From: Acetobacter orientalis
Lineage (GTDB): Bacteria; Pseudomonadota; Alphaproteobacteria; Acetobacterales; Acetobacteraceae
Reading direction: 5' to 3'
Length of the DNA stretch: 64,000 nt
Assembly (NCBI RefSeq): GCF_000963965.1
Contig: NZ_BAMX01000055.1
Coordinates: 44,405 to 108,404, forward strand
Every line of letters begins with the position of its first letter. The first letter of the stretch is position 1. This document shows positions 9,419 through 19,566 of the stretch, piece after piece. The notes below the pieces were generated by a model. That model searched no databases and was not told the DNA's origin. It saw only the letters and a program-made list of their open reading frames with translations. A program made the position numbers and the translations under genes.

Positions 9419-10908
9419 GCTCTGTCCGGCTCCATATTACCCAAATGAGCACCCACACTGCTTTGCTGGCACGCTACTGCCCCAGCCGTACCGGCACTGG
9501 CGTGTGGGTCTGTGCCAGTTTGGGTACGTTTTTTTTCTACGGCGTCCCACATTAAACGCGGGTCAAAGGTATGCACGGCAAAAATGGTCAAAACAACAAC
9601 CGCCGCAAAACAAACCATGCCCCCATTGGCAGTAATGCTCGCCATATGGCTGAAACGCACAACCGCCACAAGTATGGACACCATAAAGACGTCAATCATT
9701 GACCAACGCCCCACAATATCAATGATTCTAAAAAGTTTTGAGCGCAGCACCAAGCCTGTGGCGCTTTTGCGGGCTGTGGCAATAACCATAACGGCAAGCC
9801 CCACAACCTTGAGCACTGGCACGGTTACGCTGGCAAACAACACCAAAAGTGAGAGCGGAATCATGCCATCTTGCCATAGCTCTATGGCCCCTTCCACAAT
9901 GGTGTGGCCACTCCCGCTGCCCATTTTAATAACGGTCATAACCGGGTACATATTGGCGGGCACGTAAAACACAACGGCAGAAACCAGCAATGCAATGGTA
10001 CGGCTAAAGCTATTGGCTTTGCGCTTACGCACAACATGGCCGCAACGTGGGCAATAGCCCACTGGCTCTGTGGGGTGGACAGCGTGGTCAAACTCCAAAA
10101 CCAGCCCACAGCTTAAGCAAGACACGCGGCTGGCTGAAGGGGCCGTAATTTCTTCATCTTGCTCTACAGACACAGCGCTTAAAGGCAGGCGTACACCCTG
10201 CATGGTGCGCATGGTGGTATCTATTTTACGCTGCTGCCAGATAAGCTCTGTATCGAGTGTGGCATCTGTTGCCGCCATAGTGAGCATAAGGGCAGCCACT
10301 AAATAGACCGCCGCCCCGACTTCAACAAAGGCAAGGTCTACCAGCTTGGTGTAGGCTACAAACACGCCCAGAATATACACCTCAACCATAGACCAAGGGC
10401 GCAGCAGTTCGTACCATTTCAGCAAATGCGGCACCCACGGCGGCAGGTTTGGCCTAAGGGCTGATGTCAGGATCATGCCCATCATGGCTATAACAATGCC
10501 AGGCGCCAGAATGGTGGCTATAGCCACCAGCACCCCGACCTCTCCCCACCCTTCGTGCAGCAGCTCCATGGGGCCGGTAATAATATCGACCGTGCGCTGC
10601 CGCCCATACAAATCAAGCATCATGAGGGTAGAAAACAGCATGGCCAGATACAGCGCGGCTGAGCTGATACAAAAAGCCAAAGGCGTTGCAATGGGGGCAG
10701 TTTTATTGCGCCGGTCTAGCATTTGGTTGCACCGCAGGCAGCGGGCCTGCGTACCGGGCTTAAGCGGGGGCAATTTTTGAAACTGGCCACAGCACGGGCA
10801 CTCAACCATATCGTGCACGATATGCACGTGCCGGGTTTCATCAACCGGGAGTGCCTGCTCGGGCGAGACAGCCTCCCGCAGCAGATCCATGAAACGTGCC
10901 ACCTTCAT
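9415..10908 (-). CDS. pqiA: PqiA-like paraquat-inducible membrane protein A
   Basis: Inner-membrane component of the Pqi lipid transport system. Two tandem PqiA modules are visible, each headed by a rubredoxin-like zinc ribbon: CPCCGQF with CLRCNQM near residues 38-62, and CLSCGLV with CPRCGHV near residues 264-290. Each ribbon precedes four hydrophobic helices. At 497 residues it is the two-module form. It is the first gene of the pqiABC operon; the 170-base gap to tRNA-Thr must hold the promoter, which I cannot place with confidence. Confidence 0.92.
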   Translation of the reverse strand: MKVARFMDLLREAVSPEQALPVDETRHVHIVHDMVECPCCGQFQKLPPLKPGTQARCLRCNQMLDRRNKTAPIATPLAFCISSAALYLAMLFSTLMMLDLYGRQRTVDIITGPMELLHEGWGEVGVLVAIATILAPGIVIAMMGMILTSALRPNLPPWVPHLLKWYELLRPWSMVEVYILGVFVAYTKLVDLAFVEVGAAVYLVAALMLTMAATDATLDTELIWQQRKIDTTMRTMQGVRLPLSAVSVEQDEEITAPSASRVSCLSCGLVLEFDHAVHPTEPVGYCPRCGHVVRKRKANSFSRTIALLVSAVVFYVPANMYPVMTVIKMGSGSGHTIVEGAIELWQDGMIPLSLLVLFASVTVPVLKVVGLAVMVIATARKSATGLVLRSKLFRIIDIVGRWSMIDVFMVSILVAVVRFSHMASITANGGMVCFAAVVVLTIFAVHTFDPRLMWDAVEKKRTQTGTDPHASAGTAGAVACQQSSVGAHLGNMEPDRA

Positions 10909-11079
10909 GCCAGCAACCTTAAAACGAAAATAAACACTTTGTCATAGTCCGCACAACAGATTGCAGCCATGCGGGGCGCGCTCTTTTACGCAACACCGCC
11001 TGTAGAAACCGCTTTTTGTAACATTCTCAGTTGCGTTTGTGCCATGAGCATGATACCTCGGCGCTCGAAAACTGGTTAT

Positions 11080-11155
11080 GCCCGCTTAGCTCAGTTGGTA
11101 GAGCACGTCATTCGTAATGATGGGGCCGATGGTTCGAATCCGTCAGCGGGCACCA
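11080..11155 (+). tRNA. tRNA-Thr (CGT anticodon)
   Basis: Full cloverleaf of 76 bases including encoded CCA. Acceptor GCCCGCT pairs with AGCGGGC; D arm GCTC/GAGC; anticodon stem CGTCA/TGATG around loop TTCGTAA, giving anticodon CGT for ACG codons; T arm with GGTTCGAATCC. No gene is directly attached to it. Confidence 0.96.
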
Positions 11156-11275
11156 GTTTTCCTTCAATTTTTCCCCTATATTCTCAAATACCTTTTAAGT
11201 TGCTTGGCAGCTTACCCTGCTTTTGTGGTTGCAGGAAACCTTATGCCTAAACCACACGTGCCACACAAAGCCAAC

Positions 11276-11315
<40 letters not shown>

Positions 11316-11350
11316 AGCTGTGCCGCATGCACCCTAACGTGCAAAGGCTT

Positions 11351-13054
11351 TTATGGTTTGGGGGGTTCTGTTGGCTCTTGCGGGGCCAAACCATAAAGGC
11401 TGATAGCCAAGTGGTGCCCGTTAGAATAATTAAGCCCAGAGACCATGCCGTAAGACAGCGCCTGTGCACCACCGAGTGCCGCCATAAAGGCTGCACGCTT
11501 TTTTTCATCAACTAACGCCAGCGTGCAGGTACGGTTGGCAAGCATCATGCTTGCAGCTTGCTCTACCCCTACAAGGTGTACTTTACCACCCAGCAAAAAG
11601 ACCAAGCTTGGCTCAGAAAATGATACTGACGCCACTTGCGTTTGTGCACCGCAGGGTAAATGTGTTTGCACCAAGCCCGCCAAACGTGGGGCCAGCCAAA
11701 TGCTCTGCAAGCGGGGCACAACAACCGTAAATAACCCAACATAAAGCAAGGCGGCACAGGTAGCACTGGTTACAAAAGCCCGGCGTAATTCTGCACGGTA
11801 AATTTGCACAGCGGCCAAGCCCACCAAGGGTAAGCAGCCGCCTGCTAAAACCAATGCGGGCAAAGACACAACATGCTCAAGCTGCCACAACAGCACAGGC
11901 CCAGCAGCGGCAAGGGCAACCCCTACTAAGGCCCAAGCGACGCCATAAAAACAAAGCAACCCACGCGCCCAAAGTGCTTTAGGCCATGCCTGCCATTGGG
12001 CAGCACCGCGTGCCAGCATACCAGCACTCAGCACAGCAATGGCCGGGTAAGTAGGTAAAACATAGTGCGGCAGTTTGGTGGCAATAAGCTCAAACACCAC
12101 CCAGTGCGGAATAATCCAGCACAGTAAATATTTGACCGTTTGCGCCCTGCGGTTTTGCCAGATAGCGGGCACGGCCGCTGCCACAAAAAAAGACCCCGGC
12201 CAGAATGCCAGCAAAAATACCAGCACATGGTAACCCGGTGGCAGGCCATGCGCCTGCTGGCCCGAGGCCACCTTGCCCAAAAAATTGGTGCCTACAGCAT
12301 TGGTAAAAAATGCACCGTGGCTCACAACCCCAATGGCTACACACCACGGCAGCATAAGGGCTAATGCAATGCACCAGCCCCATGCGGGCCTAAGCCTACG
12401 CCAAAGGCTGAGGTTACGCTCAACCAGTGCAAGGGCGAGTGGTGTACCAAGAGAAGGTATAAGAATAACCGGGCCTTTAAGCATAAGCCCGCACCCGATA
12501 GCCACCCAGAACAACACCGCGGCCTGCCAAGGGGTAGGCCGCCCGTTTTCACGGTCTAGCAAAGCCCGTACCAACGCAACCTGTGCCAGCAACACAGTAA
12601 GAAGCAGGGTCGAATCGATGGTGCCCATACGGCTTTCAGCCGTAACCAGTACCGAGACCATGAGCATAACACCGGCCATAAGCCCGGCTGTAGCCCCAAA
12701 CAAAGCAGAGCCAATCCATGCCGTAAGCACAACCGACACCGACATGGCGAGCAAAGACGGAATACGATACGCCCAAACAGCACGCTCTTTAAGCGTACCC
12801 GTGGCCGCAACGGCTGCTGCTTCTAGCCAGTAAATACCTGCTGGCTGCAAATAGCGGGGTTTGTCTTGAAAGCGTACATCAACAAAGTTGCCACTTTCCA
12901 GCATCTGGGCTGTGGCTTCCATGTAGCGGGGTTCGTCTCGGTCGAAAGGGGGGATAGAGGCCCGACCGGGTAAAAACAGCAGAAATGCAAAAAGCCCCAG
13001 CAACGCAAGCGCCCGGCCAGACAGGCGTTGCCCGCTAAGCCAGTGCGTCAACAT
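11351..13054 (-). CDS. Glycosyltransferase family 39 (ArnT/PMT-like)
   Basis: Multi-pass inner-membrane glycosyltransferase using a polyprenyl-phosphate sugar donor, 567 residues. The first periplasmic loop has the family motif FDRDEPRYMEATAQML (acidic catalytic Asp/Glu region) and FQDKPRYLQPAGIYWL, as in ArnT-like enzymes, followed by about ten hydrophobic helices and a C-terminal periplasmic domain. The acceptor is unknown; lipid A or another envelope glycan is possible. It overlaps the upstream GT2 gene by seven bases, so the pair likely makes and then uses one lipid-linked sugar. Confidence 0.85.
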   Translation of the reverse strand: MLTHWLSGQRLSGRALALLGLFAFLLFLPGRASIPPFDRDEPRYMEATAQMLESGNFVDVRFQDKPRYLQPAGIYWLEAAAVAATGTLKERAVWAYRIPSLLAMSVSVVLTAWIGSALFGATAGLMAGVMLMVSVLVTAESRMGTIDSTLLLTVLLAQVALVRALLDRENGRPTPWQAAVLFWVAIGCGLMLKGPVILIPSLGTPLALALVERNLSLWRRLRPAWGWCIALALMLPWCVAIGVVSHGAFFTNAVGTNFLGKVASGQQAHGLPPGYHVLVFLLAFWPGSFFVAAAVPAIWQNRRAQTVKYLLCWIIPHWVVFELIATKLPHYVLPTYPAIAVLSAGMLARGAAQWQAWPKALWARGLLCFYGVAWALVGVALAAAGPVLLWQLEHVVSLPALVLAGGCLPLVGLAAVQIYRAELRRAFVTSATCAALLYVGLFTVVVPRLQSIWLAPRLAGLVQTHLPCGAQTQVASVSFSEPSLVFLLGGKVHLVGVEQAASMMLANRTCTLALVDEKKRAAFMAALGGAQALSYGMVSGLNYSNGHHLAISLYGLAPQEPTEPPKP

Positions 13055-13878
13055 TCCTTAACCGATTTAGGCAAGCGGGTGCGGTTACGGAGCCATATAA
13101 CGCCCAGCATATCGCGCACGCCAACAATGGCCCGGTTGAGATTGGTATATTTAGAATGCCCATGCAGCCGTGGCCGGTGCCTAACAGTGTGACACACTAA
13201 CGGTACACCATAAGAGTTAAGCAATGCGGGCAAAAAGCGGTGTAGCCCTTCAAATTGCGGCAGGCGCAAAAAGGCATCACGCTGGAACAGTTTAACCGGG
13301 GCACCCGTATCTGGGCAGTCGTCCCGCAAGAGACGACGGCGTAAGCCATTTGCAAAGCGGGTTGCAAACCGGCGCGACCACCCATCTTGACGGCGTTTTC
13401 TAACCCCCACCACTAAAGGCGGCGTACCATTAGCAGAGCGGGCCAAAGCAAGCAGGGTGCCCAACTCGCGCGGGTCGTCCTGCCCATCTCCGTCCATGGT
13501 GGCAACCCATTCTGCTTTGGCGGCGGTAATACCGGTGCGCAACGCAGCAGACTTACCACAACACCGGTCATGAGAAAGCACACGAAGGTTTGGCAGGCAG
13601 GTAGCACGCTGCTGTTGCAGCACAGCTACGGTATTATCCTGGCTACCGTCATCTACAAAGATAATTTCTGTAGGGGGGAGAGACTGGCAGGCTTCGGCCA
13701 GCTCTTGGCATACAAACGGCAAATTATCGCGTTCGTTAAGAACAGCGATAACAATGCTCAAAACCGGGGGTTGGTCACCCCCGAGGGAGGTTTGGGCGGT
13801 CAAGCCGGGTCTATCAACCGGTGCTGGCTCAGGCCGCGCGGCGGGCCAGAGCAGCAGGCAAACCAGCAATAGCGCCAT
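13048..13878 (-). CDS. Glycosyltransferase family 2 (DPM1/ArnC-like)
   Basis: Predicted to transfer a sugar from a nucleotide sugar to polyprenyl phosphate. GT-A features: LSIVIAVLNERDNLPF, IIFVDDGSQDNT, TMDGDGQDDPRE (the DxD-like metal site) and the DTGAPVKLFQRD and HGHSKY motifs of the dolichyl-phosphate-mannose-synthase type. Unlike ArnC it has no C-terminal transmembrane pair. The start is doubtful: ATG at 13878 overlaps the end of atpF by 50 bases and gives a short hydrophobic N-terminus; a start nearer residue 30 would avoid this. It is followed with overlap by the GT39 gene. Confidence 0.85.
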   Translation of the reverse strand: MALLLVCLLLWPAARPEPAPVDRPGLTAQTSLGGDQPPVLSIVIAVLNERDNLPFVCQELAEACQSLPPTEIIFVDDGSQDNTVAVLQQQRATCLPNLRVLSHDRCCGKSAALRTGITAAKAEWVATMDGDGQDDPRELGTLLALARSANGTPPLVVGVRKRRQDGWSRRFATRFANGLRRRLLRDDCPDTGAPVKLFQRDAFLRLPQFEGLHRFLPALLNSYGVPLVCHTVRHRPRLHGHSKYTNLNRAIVGVRDMLGVIWLRNRTRLPKSVKEC

Positions 13879-14332
13879 CAATCAAAGACGTGGCACTTTG
13901 TGCAGAAAGAGAGTCTGCAATAACGCCACGGCTTGCTTCAACAGCGACATCAATAGCTGCTTGGCGTACTTCTTTTACAGCGGCACGCTCAACAGCGGCA
14001 ATGCGGTCACGGGCCATTTGCTCGTGGCGTTTTACCATGTCTTCTGCTTCTGCGCGGGCTTTTTCAGCGGCAGCAGCAGCATGCTGGCGAGACTGCTCAA
14101 TAACAGATTTTGCTTCAGCCAGAGCCTGCTCACGCTCACGCGTGGCGTCTTCTAGCATCTGCTCAGCTTCGCGGCGCAAACGGGCAGCTTCATCAAGTTC
14201 TTCACGGATACGGGCAGCGCGGCTGTCCAGAATCGTGGTGATGGGTGCCCAGAGCTTACGACCGAAGAATACAAAGAACAGGACGAAGGAGACAGCGACC
14301 CAAAAACCTGCTTCGTGAAAAATGCCATTCAT
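13829..14332 (-). CDS. atpF: ATP synthase F0 subunit b
   Basis: Peripheral-stalk subunit of F-type ATP synthase. One N-terminal membrane helix (residues about 8-28, FWVAVSFVLFFVFFG) is followed by a long charged coiled coil of about 120 residues rich in Ala, Glu and Arg. 167 residues, normal length. It follows the b' gene by 24 bases, the usual alphaproteobacterial order. Its 3' end is overlapped by the glycosyltransferase gene, which is unusual. Confidence 0.93.
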   Translation of the reverse strand: MNGIFHEAGFWVAVSFVLFFVFFGRKLWAPITTILDSRAARIREELDEAARLRREAEQMLEDATREREQALAEAKSVIEQSRQHAAAAAEKARAEAEDMVKRHEQMARDRIAAVERAAVKEVRQAAIDVAVEASRGVIADSLSAQSATSLIDGAIAGLPAALARRAA

Positions 14333-14356
14333 GATGATAATTCCTCTCGAGGCCTG

Positions 14357-14956
14357 TTAAACAGTCCGCTGTGCCGTAGCACCTTCAACCTTTTTGGCCA
14401 CCAAAGCTGCATCAGCCGGGGTGCCGGTCAGGCGGCTGACGAGCGACTGGGTTGTTTCTGCTGCAATATCTTTAAGCGCAGCAAAAGCCCGGAGCTTTTC
14501 AGCAGCGACACGTTTTTCAGCATCAGCAAGTTCTGTGCCGAGACGTGCATTAATTTCTTCTAATTTTTGCTCAGCAATACGCTGTTCTTCGTCCAGCGCC
14601 TGCTTGAGATTTGCCTGAGCTTCAGCCAGAGCCTCTTTACGAGCCTGCTGGAGTTCTGCCACGGCGTTATCTGCATCATGCTTGGCAGCGCGCGCAACTT
14701 CGAGGTCGTTCGAAATGCGGTTGCTACGGTCTTCTAGCACGCGGCCAACACGTGGCAGCATGACCCGGCTGAGCACCAGGTAAAAACCCAAGAAAATCAC
14801 ACCCCCCCAGATTACCTGACCGGTAACTAGAGGGTTGTGAAAATCAAGCTGAGGCATCCCTGCGGCATAGGCACCAGGTGCCGTCATGGCCAGTAAAGAC
14901 ACGCCGGATACCACAGCGAGCACACCGGCACGAGTAGTCTTCATCATGACACCCAC
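14357..14956 (-). CDS. atpG: ATP synthase F0 subunit b'
   Basis: Second b-type stalk subunit, found in photosynthetic and many alphaproteobacterial ATP synthases. N-terminal signal-like segment (residues about 10-31) precedes a membrane helix near residues 48-67 (QVIWGGVIFLGFYLVL), then a long coiled coil. GTG at 14956 is chosen because GGGGAG lies eight bases upstream; ATG codons at 14947 and 14944 are alternatives. Naming of this gene varies between atpG and atpF'. Confidence 0.9.
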   Translation of the reverse strand: MGVMMKTTRAGVLAVVSGVSLLAMTAPGAYAAGMPQLDFHNPLVTGQVIWGGVIFLGFYLVLSRVMLPRVGRVLEDRSNRISNDLEVARAAKHDADNAVAELQQARKEALAEAQANLKQALDEEQRIAEQKLEEINARLGTELADAEKRVAAEKLRAFAALKDIAAETTQSLVSRLTGTPADAALVAKKVEGATAQRTV

Positions 14957-14988
14957 AGGAACTTCTCCCCTTTATTCCCGAACGTTTC

Positions 14989-15213
14989 TTAGACGAAGAG
15001 GATCAGGAACGCGATCAGCAGAGCGAACAGAGCGATAGCTTCTGTCAGCGCAAAGCCCAGCATGCCCAGACCGAAAACGTGGGGGCGAGAAGCTGGGTTA
15101 CGAGCAATGCTGCTCACCAGCGTTGAAAAGATGTTGCCGAGGCCGATACCAACGCCGGCAAGGGCGATCACGGCGATACCTGCACCGATTTCCCGGGCTG
15201 CAGCGATGTCCAT
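14989..15213 (-). CDS. atpE: ATP synthase F0 subunit c
   Basis: Proton-carrying rotor ring subunit, 74 residues, two membrane helices joined by a polar loop with the conserved RNP sequence ([10 protein letters not shown]). Helix 2 carries the essential carboxylate as Glu in [16 protein letters not shown] at 15213 is chosen over an in-frame ATG 11 codons earlier because AGGAAG sits directly ahead of it and the family starts here. Confidence 0.95.
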   Translation of the reverse strand: MDIAAAREIGAGIAVIALAGVGIGLGNIFSTLVSSIARNPASRPHVFGLGMLGFALTEAIALFALLIAFLILFV

Positions 15214-15265
15214 ATCAGTCACTTCCTTGTTTAAAGTACAGTTCAAACGAAACGGGCAAAGCAGC

Positions 15266-16015
15266 TCAGTGAGCCACGGCCTCCCGCAGGTAGATGCACG
15301 TCAGGATGGCAAACACATAGGCCTGCAGCACACCAACAAGCAACTCAAGAGCCACCAGCGCCATATTAATGACGATAGGCCCGATCGCAAACACATCACC
15401 CACCACGCCAAAACCGGCGAGCATGATGACAAAGCTTGCGAAAATTTCAAACATGACGTGCCCAGCGACCATATTAGCAAATAGTCGGATAGACAGGCTC
15501 ACGGGGCGAGAGAGAAAGGACAGGATTTCAATCGGGATCAGCAGCGGCGCAAGAGCCATGCTGGCACCAGCAGGCATAAAGTGCGCGAAGAAACGGAAAC
15601 CCTGAACTTTCAGAGAAACGATAACCGTTAGCAAAAACACCATAACAGCCAGCGCAAGCGTTACCGCAATGTGGCTGGTGAAGGTGAAAGAGAACGGTAG
15701 CAGGCCAAGATAGTTACCGGCCAGAATGAAGAAAAACAGCGTGAAGATGAACGGGAAGAAGGCTGCGCCTTCTGGCCCGATAGTATCGACCGCCATGTTT
15801 CTGATAAATTCGTAGCACACCTCTGCGGCGGCCTGAAAACGGCCCGGAACCACAGCAGCAGGGCGCATACCAAAATACAGGAAAGCAAGAACGAGGCACA
15901 CTGCCACGATCATGTAAAGTGGAGACTGACTGAAGCGCAGTGCGTCACCAAGCCCGCCAAGAACGGGATGAAGCTCGAACTGACCAAGTACATCGATACT
16001 GGAACCGCCCGCCAA
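15266..16015 (-). CDS. atpB: ATP synthase F0 subunit a
   Basis: Stator subunit with the proton half-channels, 249 residues, five to six membrane helices. The essential Arg lies in [18 protein letters not shown], the hallmark of the family. The start is a TTG at 16015 supported by AGGAG seven bases upstream; no ATG is available near the expected N-terminus. Confidence 0.94.
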   Translation of the reverse strand: MAGGSSIDVLGQFELHPVLGGLGDALRFSQSPLYMIVAVCLVLAFLYFGMRPAAVVPGRFQAAAEVCYEFIRNMAVDTIGPEGAAFFPFIFTLFFFILAGNYLGLLPFSFTFTSHIAVTLALAVMVFLLTVIVSLKVQGFRFFAHFMPAGASMALAPLLIPIEILSFLSRPVSLSIRLFANMVAGHVMFEIFASFVIMLAGFGVVGDVFAIGPIVINMALVALELLVGVLQAYVFAILTCIYLREAVAH

Positions 16016-16077
16016 AACCGTTCTCCTAACCCTTACTGTTCCAGCGCCTGCTTCCGGTGCTGGTGCCTTGCTGTTTT

Positions 16078-16377
16078 TTAGCCCTTTGGAGGTTGAACCA
16101 ACCGCCAGACATTGAGCACTCCTGCACTACCCCCAAGCAGCGCGAAGAGAATAAGGAAGATAGCCCGGGTATGGAACCAATGGTCCAGCCCCCAACCAAT
16201 TGCAACGCCTACGACAAGAGCGGAGATCATTTCCGTTCCGGCTCGTAGGGCCAATGCTGGCAAGGACTGTTCGGCCTCGCTTGGAGCATCAGCTTTTGGG
16301 TCTTCAACTTTCAGCCCGGAGCGGCGTTCTGCTGCTTCCAAACGTCGGTCGAAAGACTCGTTACTTTCTTCGCCCAT
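16078..16377 (-). CDS. atpI: AtpZ/AtpI family protein
   Basis: Small accessory membrane protein at the head of the F0 operon, 99 residues: about 45 polar residues, then two membrane helices (ISALVVGVAIGWGLDHWF and ILFALLGGSAGVLNVW). Homologues help assemble the c ring or carry Mg. ATG at 16377 is preferred because GGAGG is eight bases upstream; the GTG at 16386 overlaps that site. The F1 genes are not in this window, as is usual for this group. Confidence 0.88.
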   Translation of the reverse strand: MGEESNESFDRRLEAAERRSGLKVEDPKADAPSEAEQSLPALALRAGTEMISALVVGVAIGWGLDHWFHTRAIFLILFALLGGSAGVLNVWRLVQPPKG

Positions 16378-16496
16378 ACTTCGCACCTCCAGAAGGGTGC
16401 AGGCGCTTGCTAACGGGGCAGCTATTCGCTGTCAAGGAAGCATCACCGGCACGCGCGGGAAAATTGGTCACTTCTTCAAAAAAAACGACTTTTTGG

Positions 16497-17435
16497 TCAC
16501 TCTTTTTCGGCTGTTTCGGGCAAGCCAACCAAACCACGGGCAAAATCGACCGCCTTAAAGGGGCGTAGGTCTTCTGCCTGTTCGCCCACGCCAACGGCGT
16601 GTACGGGCAGGCCAAAACTGTCTGCCAAGGCCACAACAATGCCGCCTCGGGCCGAGCCATCAAGTTTTGTCACCACCAAACCGGTAACATTCACCAATTC
16701 GCGGAAGACACGCACCTGCTCCATGGCATTTTGGCCGGTTGTGGCATCAAGCACCAGCAAAACCGTATGGGGTGCGGTTTCGTCAAACTTGCGCATAACG
16801 CGAATGACCTTGGCCAGCTCCTCCATAAGGGCGCTTTTATTGTGCAGGCGGCCAGCAGTGTCGATAAACAGAAGGTCTGCCCCTTCCGCTTTGCCGCGTT
16901 TAAGACCTTCAAACGCCAAACCGGCGGCATCGCAGTTGGGGGGGCCAGCAATAACGGGGCAATGTGTACGCTCCCCCCACACCTGCAACTGCTCAACAGC
17001 CGCAGCGCGGAAGGTGTCACCTGCCACCATCATGACCTTTTTGCCCTGCTCGCTAAAAGAGCGGGCCATTTTGCCAATGGTGGTGGTTTTACCCGTACCA
17101 TTAACCCCAACAACCAGCACAACATGCGGTTTGTGCTCTGGGTTTGGCTCAAACGGTATGGCTACGGGGTCAAGAATGGTGGCAATTTCGTTTGCCAGCG
17201 CATCACGAATTTCTTCGTCCGTCACCTCTGTACCAAAGCGGGAAGAGCGGAAAGACTCGATAACCCGCTCTGCCACGTTGGGGCCTAGGTCTGCGGTTAT
17301 CAGCAGGTCTTCGAGTTCTTCCAGCGCCTCGTCATCGAGTTTGCGCTTTGTAAAAACCGAGCTTAGCCCTCCGCCCAATTTTTGGGTAGAACGCGACAGC
17401 CCCTGTTTAAGGCGTGAAAAAAAACCTAGCGCCAT
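16497..17435 (-). CDS. ftsY: Signal recognition particle receptor
   Basis: SRP-type GTPase that docks ribosome-SRP complexes at the membrane. N-terminal amphipathic stretch GFFSRLKQGLS for membrane contact, helical N domain (residues about 25-85), then the G domain: GVNGTGKTTTIGK (G1), DTFRAAAVEQL, DTAGRLHNK (G3), TKLDGSARGG (G4) and GVGEQAEDLRPF. At 312 residues it lacks the long acidic A domain of E. coli FtsY, normal for Alphaproteobacteria. The ATG comes one base after the mtaB stop codon, so the two are coupled. Confidence 0.96.
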   Translation of the reverse strand: MALGFFSRLKQGLSRSTQKLGGGLSSVFTKRKLDDEALEELEDLLITADLGPNVAERVIESFRSSRFGTEVTDEEIRDALANEIATILDPVAIPFEPNPEHKPHVVLVVGVNGTGKTTTIGKMARSFSEQGKKVMMVAGDTFRAAAVEQLQVWGERTHCPVIAGPPNCDAAGLAFEGLKRGKAEGADLLFIDTAGRLHNKSALMEELAKVIRVMRKFDETAPHTVLLVLDATTGQNAMEQVRVFRELVNVTGLVVTKLDGSARGGIVVALADSFGLPVHAVGVGEQAEDLRPFKAVDFARGLVGLPETAEKE

Positions 17436-17436
17436 C

Positions 17437-18681
17437 TCAAACCCTTTCTGCCAGCAGGCCGGTCTCGTCCACCGCTATGGCCCGCAGGCTGATAATCTCG
17501 CCAATTTCTGCTTCGCCTTGTGCCAAACGCACCGGCGCAAACTGCTCACTATGGCCGGATGTAGGGGTTTCCATCAGCACGCGCAAATTCTGGCCTAGCA
17601 ACGTTTGGTAATAGTTTTGCGCACTTGCTGCCCCTACAGCGCGCAAGGTGGCCGCACGGGCCTTGCGCTCTGGCACGGGCACAGCGCGCATACGGGCCGC
17701 AGGCGTGCCCGGCCGCTCGCTATACGGAAAGACATGTAGGTACGGAATGCCTTGCTCGGCCAGAAACGCGCGGGTTTCTTCAAACAAGGCGTCATCTTCA
17801 GTCGGGAAACCCGCAATAACATCTGCCCCAATACCCAAACCGGGCCGTAAGGCGCGGGCGCGGGCAATAACGCTGGCCGCATCTTGCGCCAAATGGCGGC
17901 GCTTCATGCGTTTGAGAATAAGGTCTGACCCCGCCTGCAAAGAAAGATGCAGGTAAGGCATAAAGCGTGGCTCGTGCTCTAGTAGCCGCCAGATGTCCTC
18001 ATCAATTTCCACCGGGTCTACAGACGACAGGCGGAGCCGCTCCAACTGGGGCACCAGAGCCAGCACACGGCGGCACAACTGCCCAAGGCTTGGGGTACCG
18101 GGCAGGTCTCCGCCCCAAGAGGTCATATCAACGCCTGTGAGCACAACCTCGCGGTAACCCGATTCGACCAAGGCCCGCACTTGCTCCACCACCACCCCAA
18201 CGGGGGCAGAGCGTGATGGCCCGCGCCCAAAGGGAATAATGCAAAATGTGCAGCGGTGGTCGCACCCCTGCTGCACCTGCACAAACGCACGGGTACGGCC
18301 TGCAAATTCTGTTACCAAGTGGGCAGCCGTTTCTTTAGCCACCATAATGTCTGACACAGCGCGCGCTTCGTGCATGGCGCTGGCAGACCAGCTTTCGGCT
18401 TTAAGTTTTTCTTCATTCCCCAAAACACGGGTCACACCCGGCAGTGCGGCCCAGCGGTCTGGGTCTATTTGGGCCGCGCAGCCTGTTACCACAATGCGTG
18501 CGCCGGGCTTGTCGCGGTGGGCGCGACGTATGGCTTGGCGGGCTTGGCGCTCAGCCTCACCAGTTACCGCGCAGGTGTTGACAATAATCACATCATCGAG
18601 GGCGGCAGCATGCTCGCGCATAACCTCGCTTTCCCATGTGTTCAGGCGGCAGCCAAAGGTTAGAATTTCTGGCTTGGTCAT
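17437..18681 (-). CDS. mtaB: tRNA t6A37 methylthiotransferase MtaB
   Basis: Radical-SAM enzyme that adds a methylthio group to N6-threonylcarbamoyladenosine at position 37 of ANN-decoding tRNAs. N-terminal MTTase domain with [14 protein letters not shown] and [12 protein letters not shown] (cluster Cys residues), then the radical-SAM motif [15 protein letters not shown]. At 414 residues it is the MiaB-like size; the sequence LNTWESEVM marks the MtaB subgroup. It overlaps dapF by four bases (ATGA). Confidence 0.92.
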   Translation of the reverse strand: MTKPEILTFGCRLNTWESEVMREHAAALDDVIIVNTCAVTGEAERQARQAIRRAHRDKPGARIVVTGCAAQIDPDRWAALPGVTRVLGNEEKLKAESWSASAMHEARAVSDIMVAKETAAHLVTEFAGRTRAFVQVQQGCDHRCTFCIIPFGRGPSRSAPVGVVVEQVRALVESGYREVVLTGVDMTSWGGDLPGTPSLGQLCRRVLALVPQLERLRLSSVDPVEIDEDIWRLLEHEPRFMPYLHLSLQAGSDLILKRMKRRHLAQDAASVIARARALRPGLGIGADVIAGFPTEDDALFEETRAFLAEQGIPYLHVFPYSERPGTPAARMRAVPVPERKARAATLRAVGAASAQNYYQTLLGQNLRVLMETPTSGHSEQFAPVRLAQGEAEIGEIISLRAIAVDETGLLAERV

Positions 18682-19493
18682 GCGGGGTAATCAGCCAGAA
18701 CGACTGTCCCTTCAAAAGACAGCGTTGCAGGGCCGGTCATGAGCACATGGTTGGTTTGTGCGCTCCATTCAATCCGCAACAGCCCCCCATCAAGCTCAAC
18801 CTCACACACGCGCTCAACAAGGCCACGGCGCACAGCATTAACCACAGCAGCACACGCGCCAGAGCCGCAGGCTTCTGTTACCCCGGCCCCACGCTCATGC
18901 ACTTTAAGGCGCATGCGGTTTGGGCCTTCAATTTTTGCAAAACCAATATTGGCCCGCTCAGGAAAAATAGGGTTGTGCTCAAGAGCGTAACCTTGCTCTA
19001 GCCCAGAGAAATCAGACACAAAAAAGGTAGCATGGGGGTTACCCATAGAGGCTGCGGCAGGTGCACCGGGCAAGGGTAGACTGAGCGTATCGTGCGCCTG
19101 TGCCAAGGGCACATCTTGCCAGCTTAGGCGCGGTTGCCCCATATCCACCGTGACCAGCCCATCTGGTGCAATACTGGCGGGTAATACGCCTGCACGGGTT
19201 TGCAGCACGGGGGCACGGTTGCCAGTCTGGCGGAACACAAGGTCTGCCACGCAGCGTGAGGCATTACCGCAAGCCCCTGCCTCTGACCCATCTGGGTTGA
19301 AAAAACGCACGAACACATCGGCCCCTTCTGCGCAGGCGGGGCGCAGGGTCACAAGCTGGTCGCACCCTATGCCACGTTTTCGGTGCGCGAGTGCGGCAAT
19401 GCGCACAGGCGTGAGGGCAAGGTGGGTGGTGCGCTCATCAAGAATAACAAAGTCATTCCCGAGGCCATGCATCTTGTGAAAGGAGGTCAACAT
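18678..19493 (-). CDS. dapF: Diaminopimelate epimerase
   Basis: Converts LL- to meso-diaminopimelate for lysine and peptidoglycan. The two catalytic cysteines lie in [11 protein letters not shown] (residues about 76-86) and [12 protein letters not shown] (about 213-224), with [12 protein letters not shown] at the N-terminus. 271 residues. First gene of the dapF-mtaB-ftsY operon, the standard alphaproteobacterial arrangement. Confidence 0.96.
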   Translation of the reverse strand: MLTSFHKMHGLGNDFVILDERTTHLALTPVRIAALAHRKRGIGCDQLVTLRPACAEGADVFVRFFNPDGSEAGACGNASRCVADLVFRQTGNRAPVLQTRAGVLPASIAPDGLVTVDMGQPRLSWQDVPLAQAHDTLSLPLPGAPAAASMGNPHATFFVSDFSGLEQGYALEHNPIFPERANIGFAKIEGPNRMRLKVHERGAGVTEACGSGACAAVVNAVRRGLVERVCEVELDGGLLRIEWSAQTNHVLMTGPATLSFEGTVVLADYPA

Positions 19494-19566
19494 CGTGCGT
19501 CTTATACGGTAAAGTGGCCGCTAACGCCATGTGAAGGCAGGCGGCCAGCATGAGCAAAAACAGGTT

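Noticed and set aside
16497..17435. FtsY considered truncated for lack of the acidic A domain
   Set aside because: Short FtsY of about 310 residues is normal in Alphaproteobacteria and all GTPase motifs are present.
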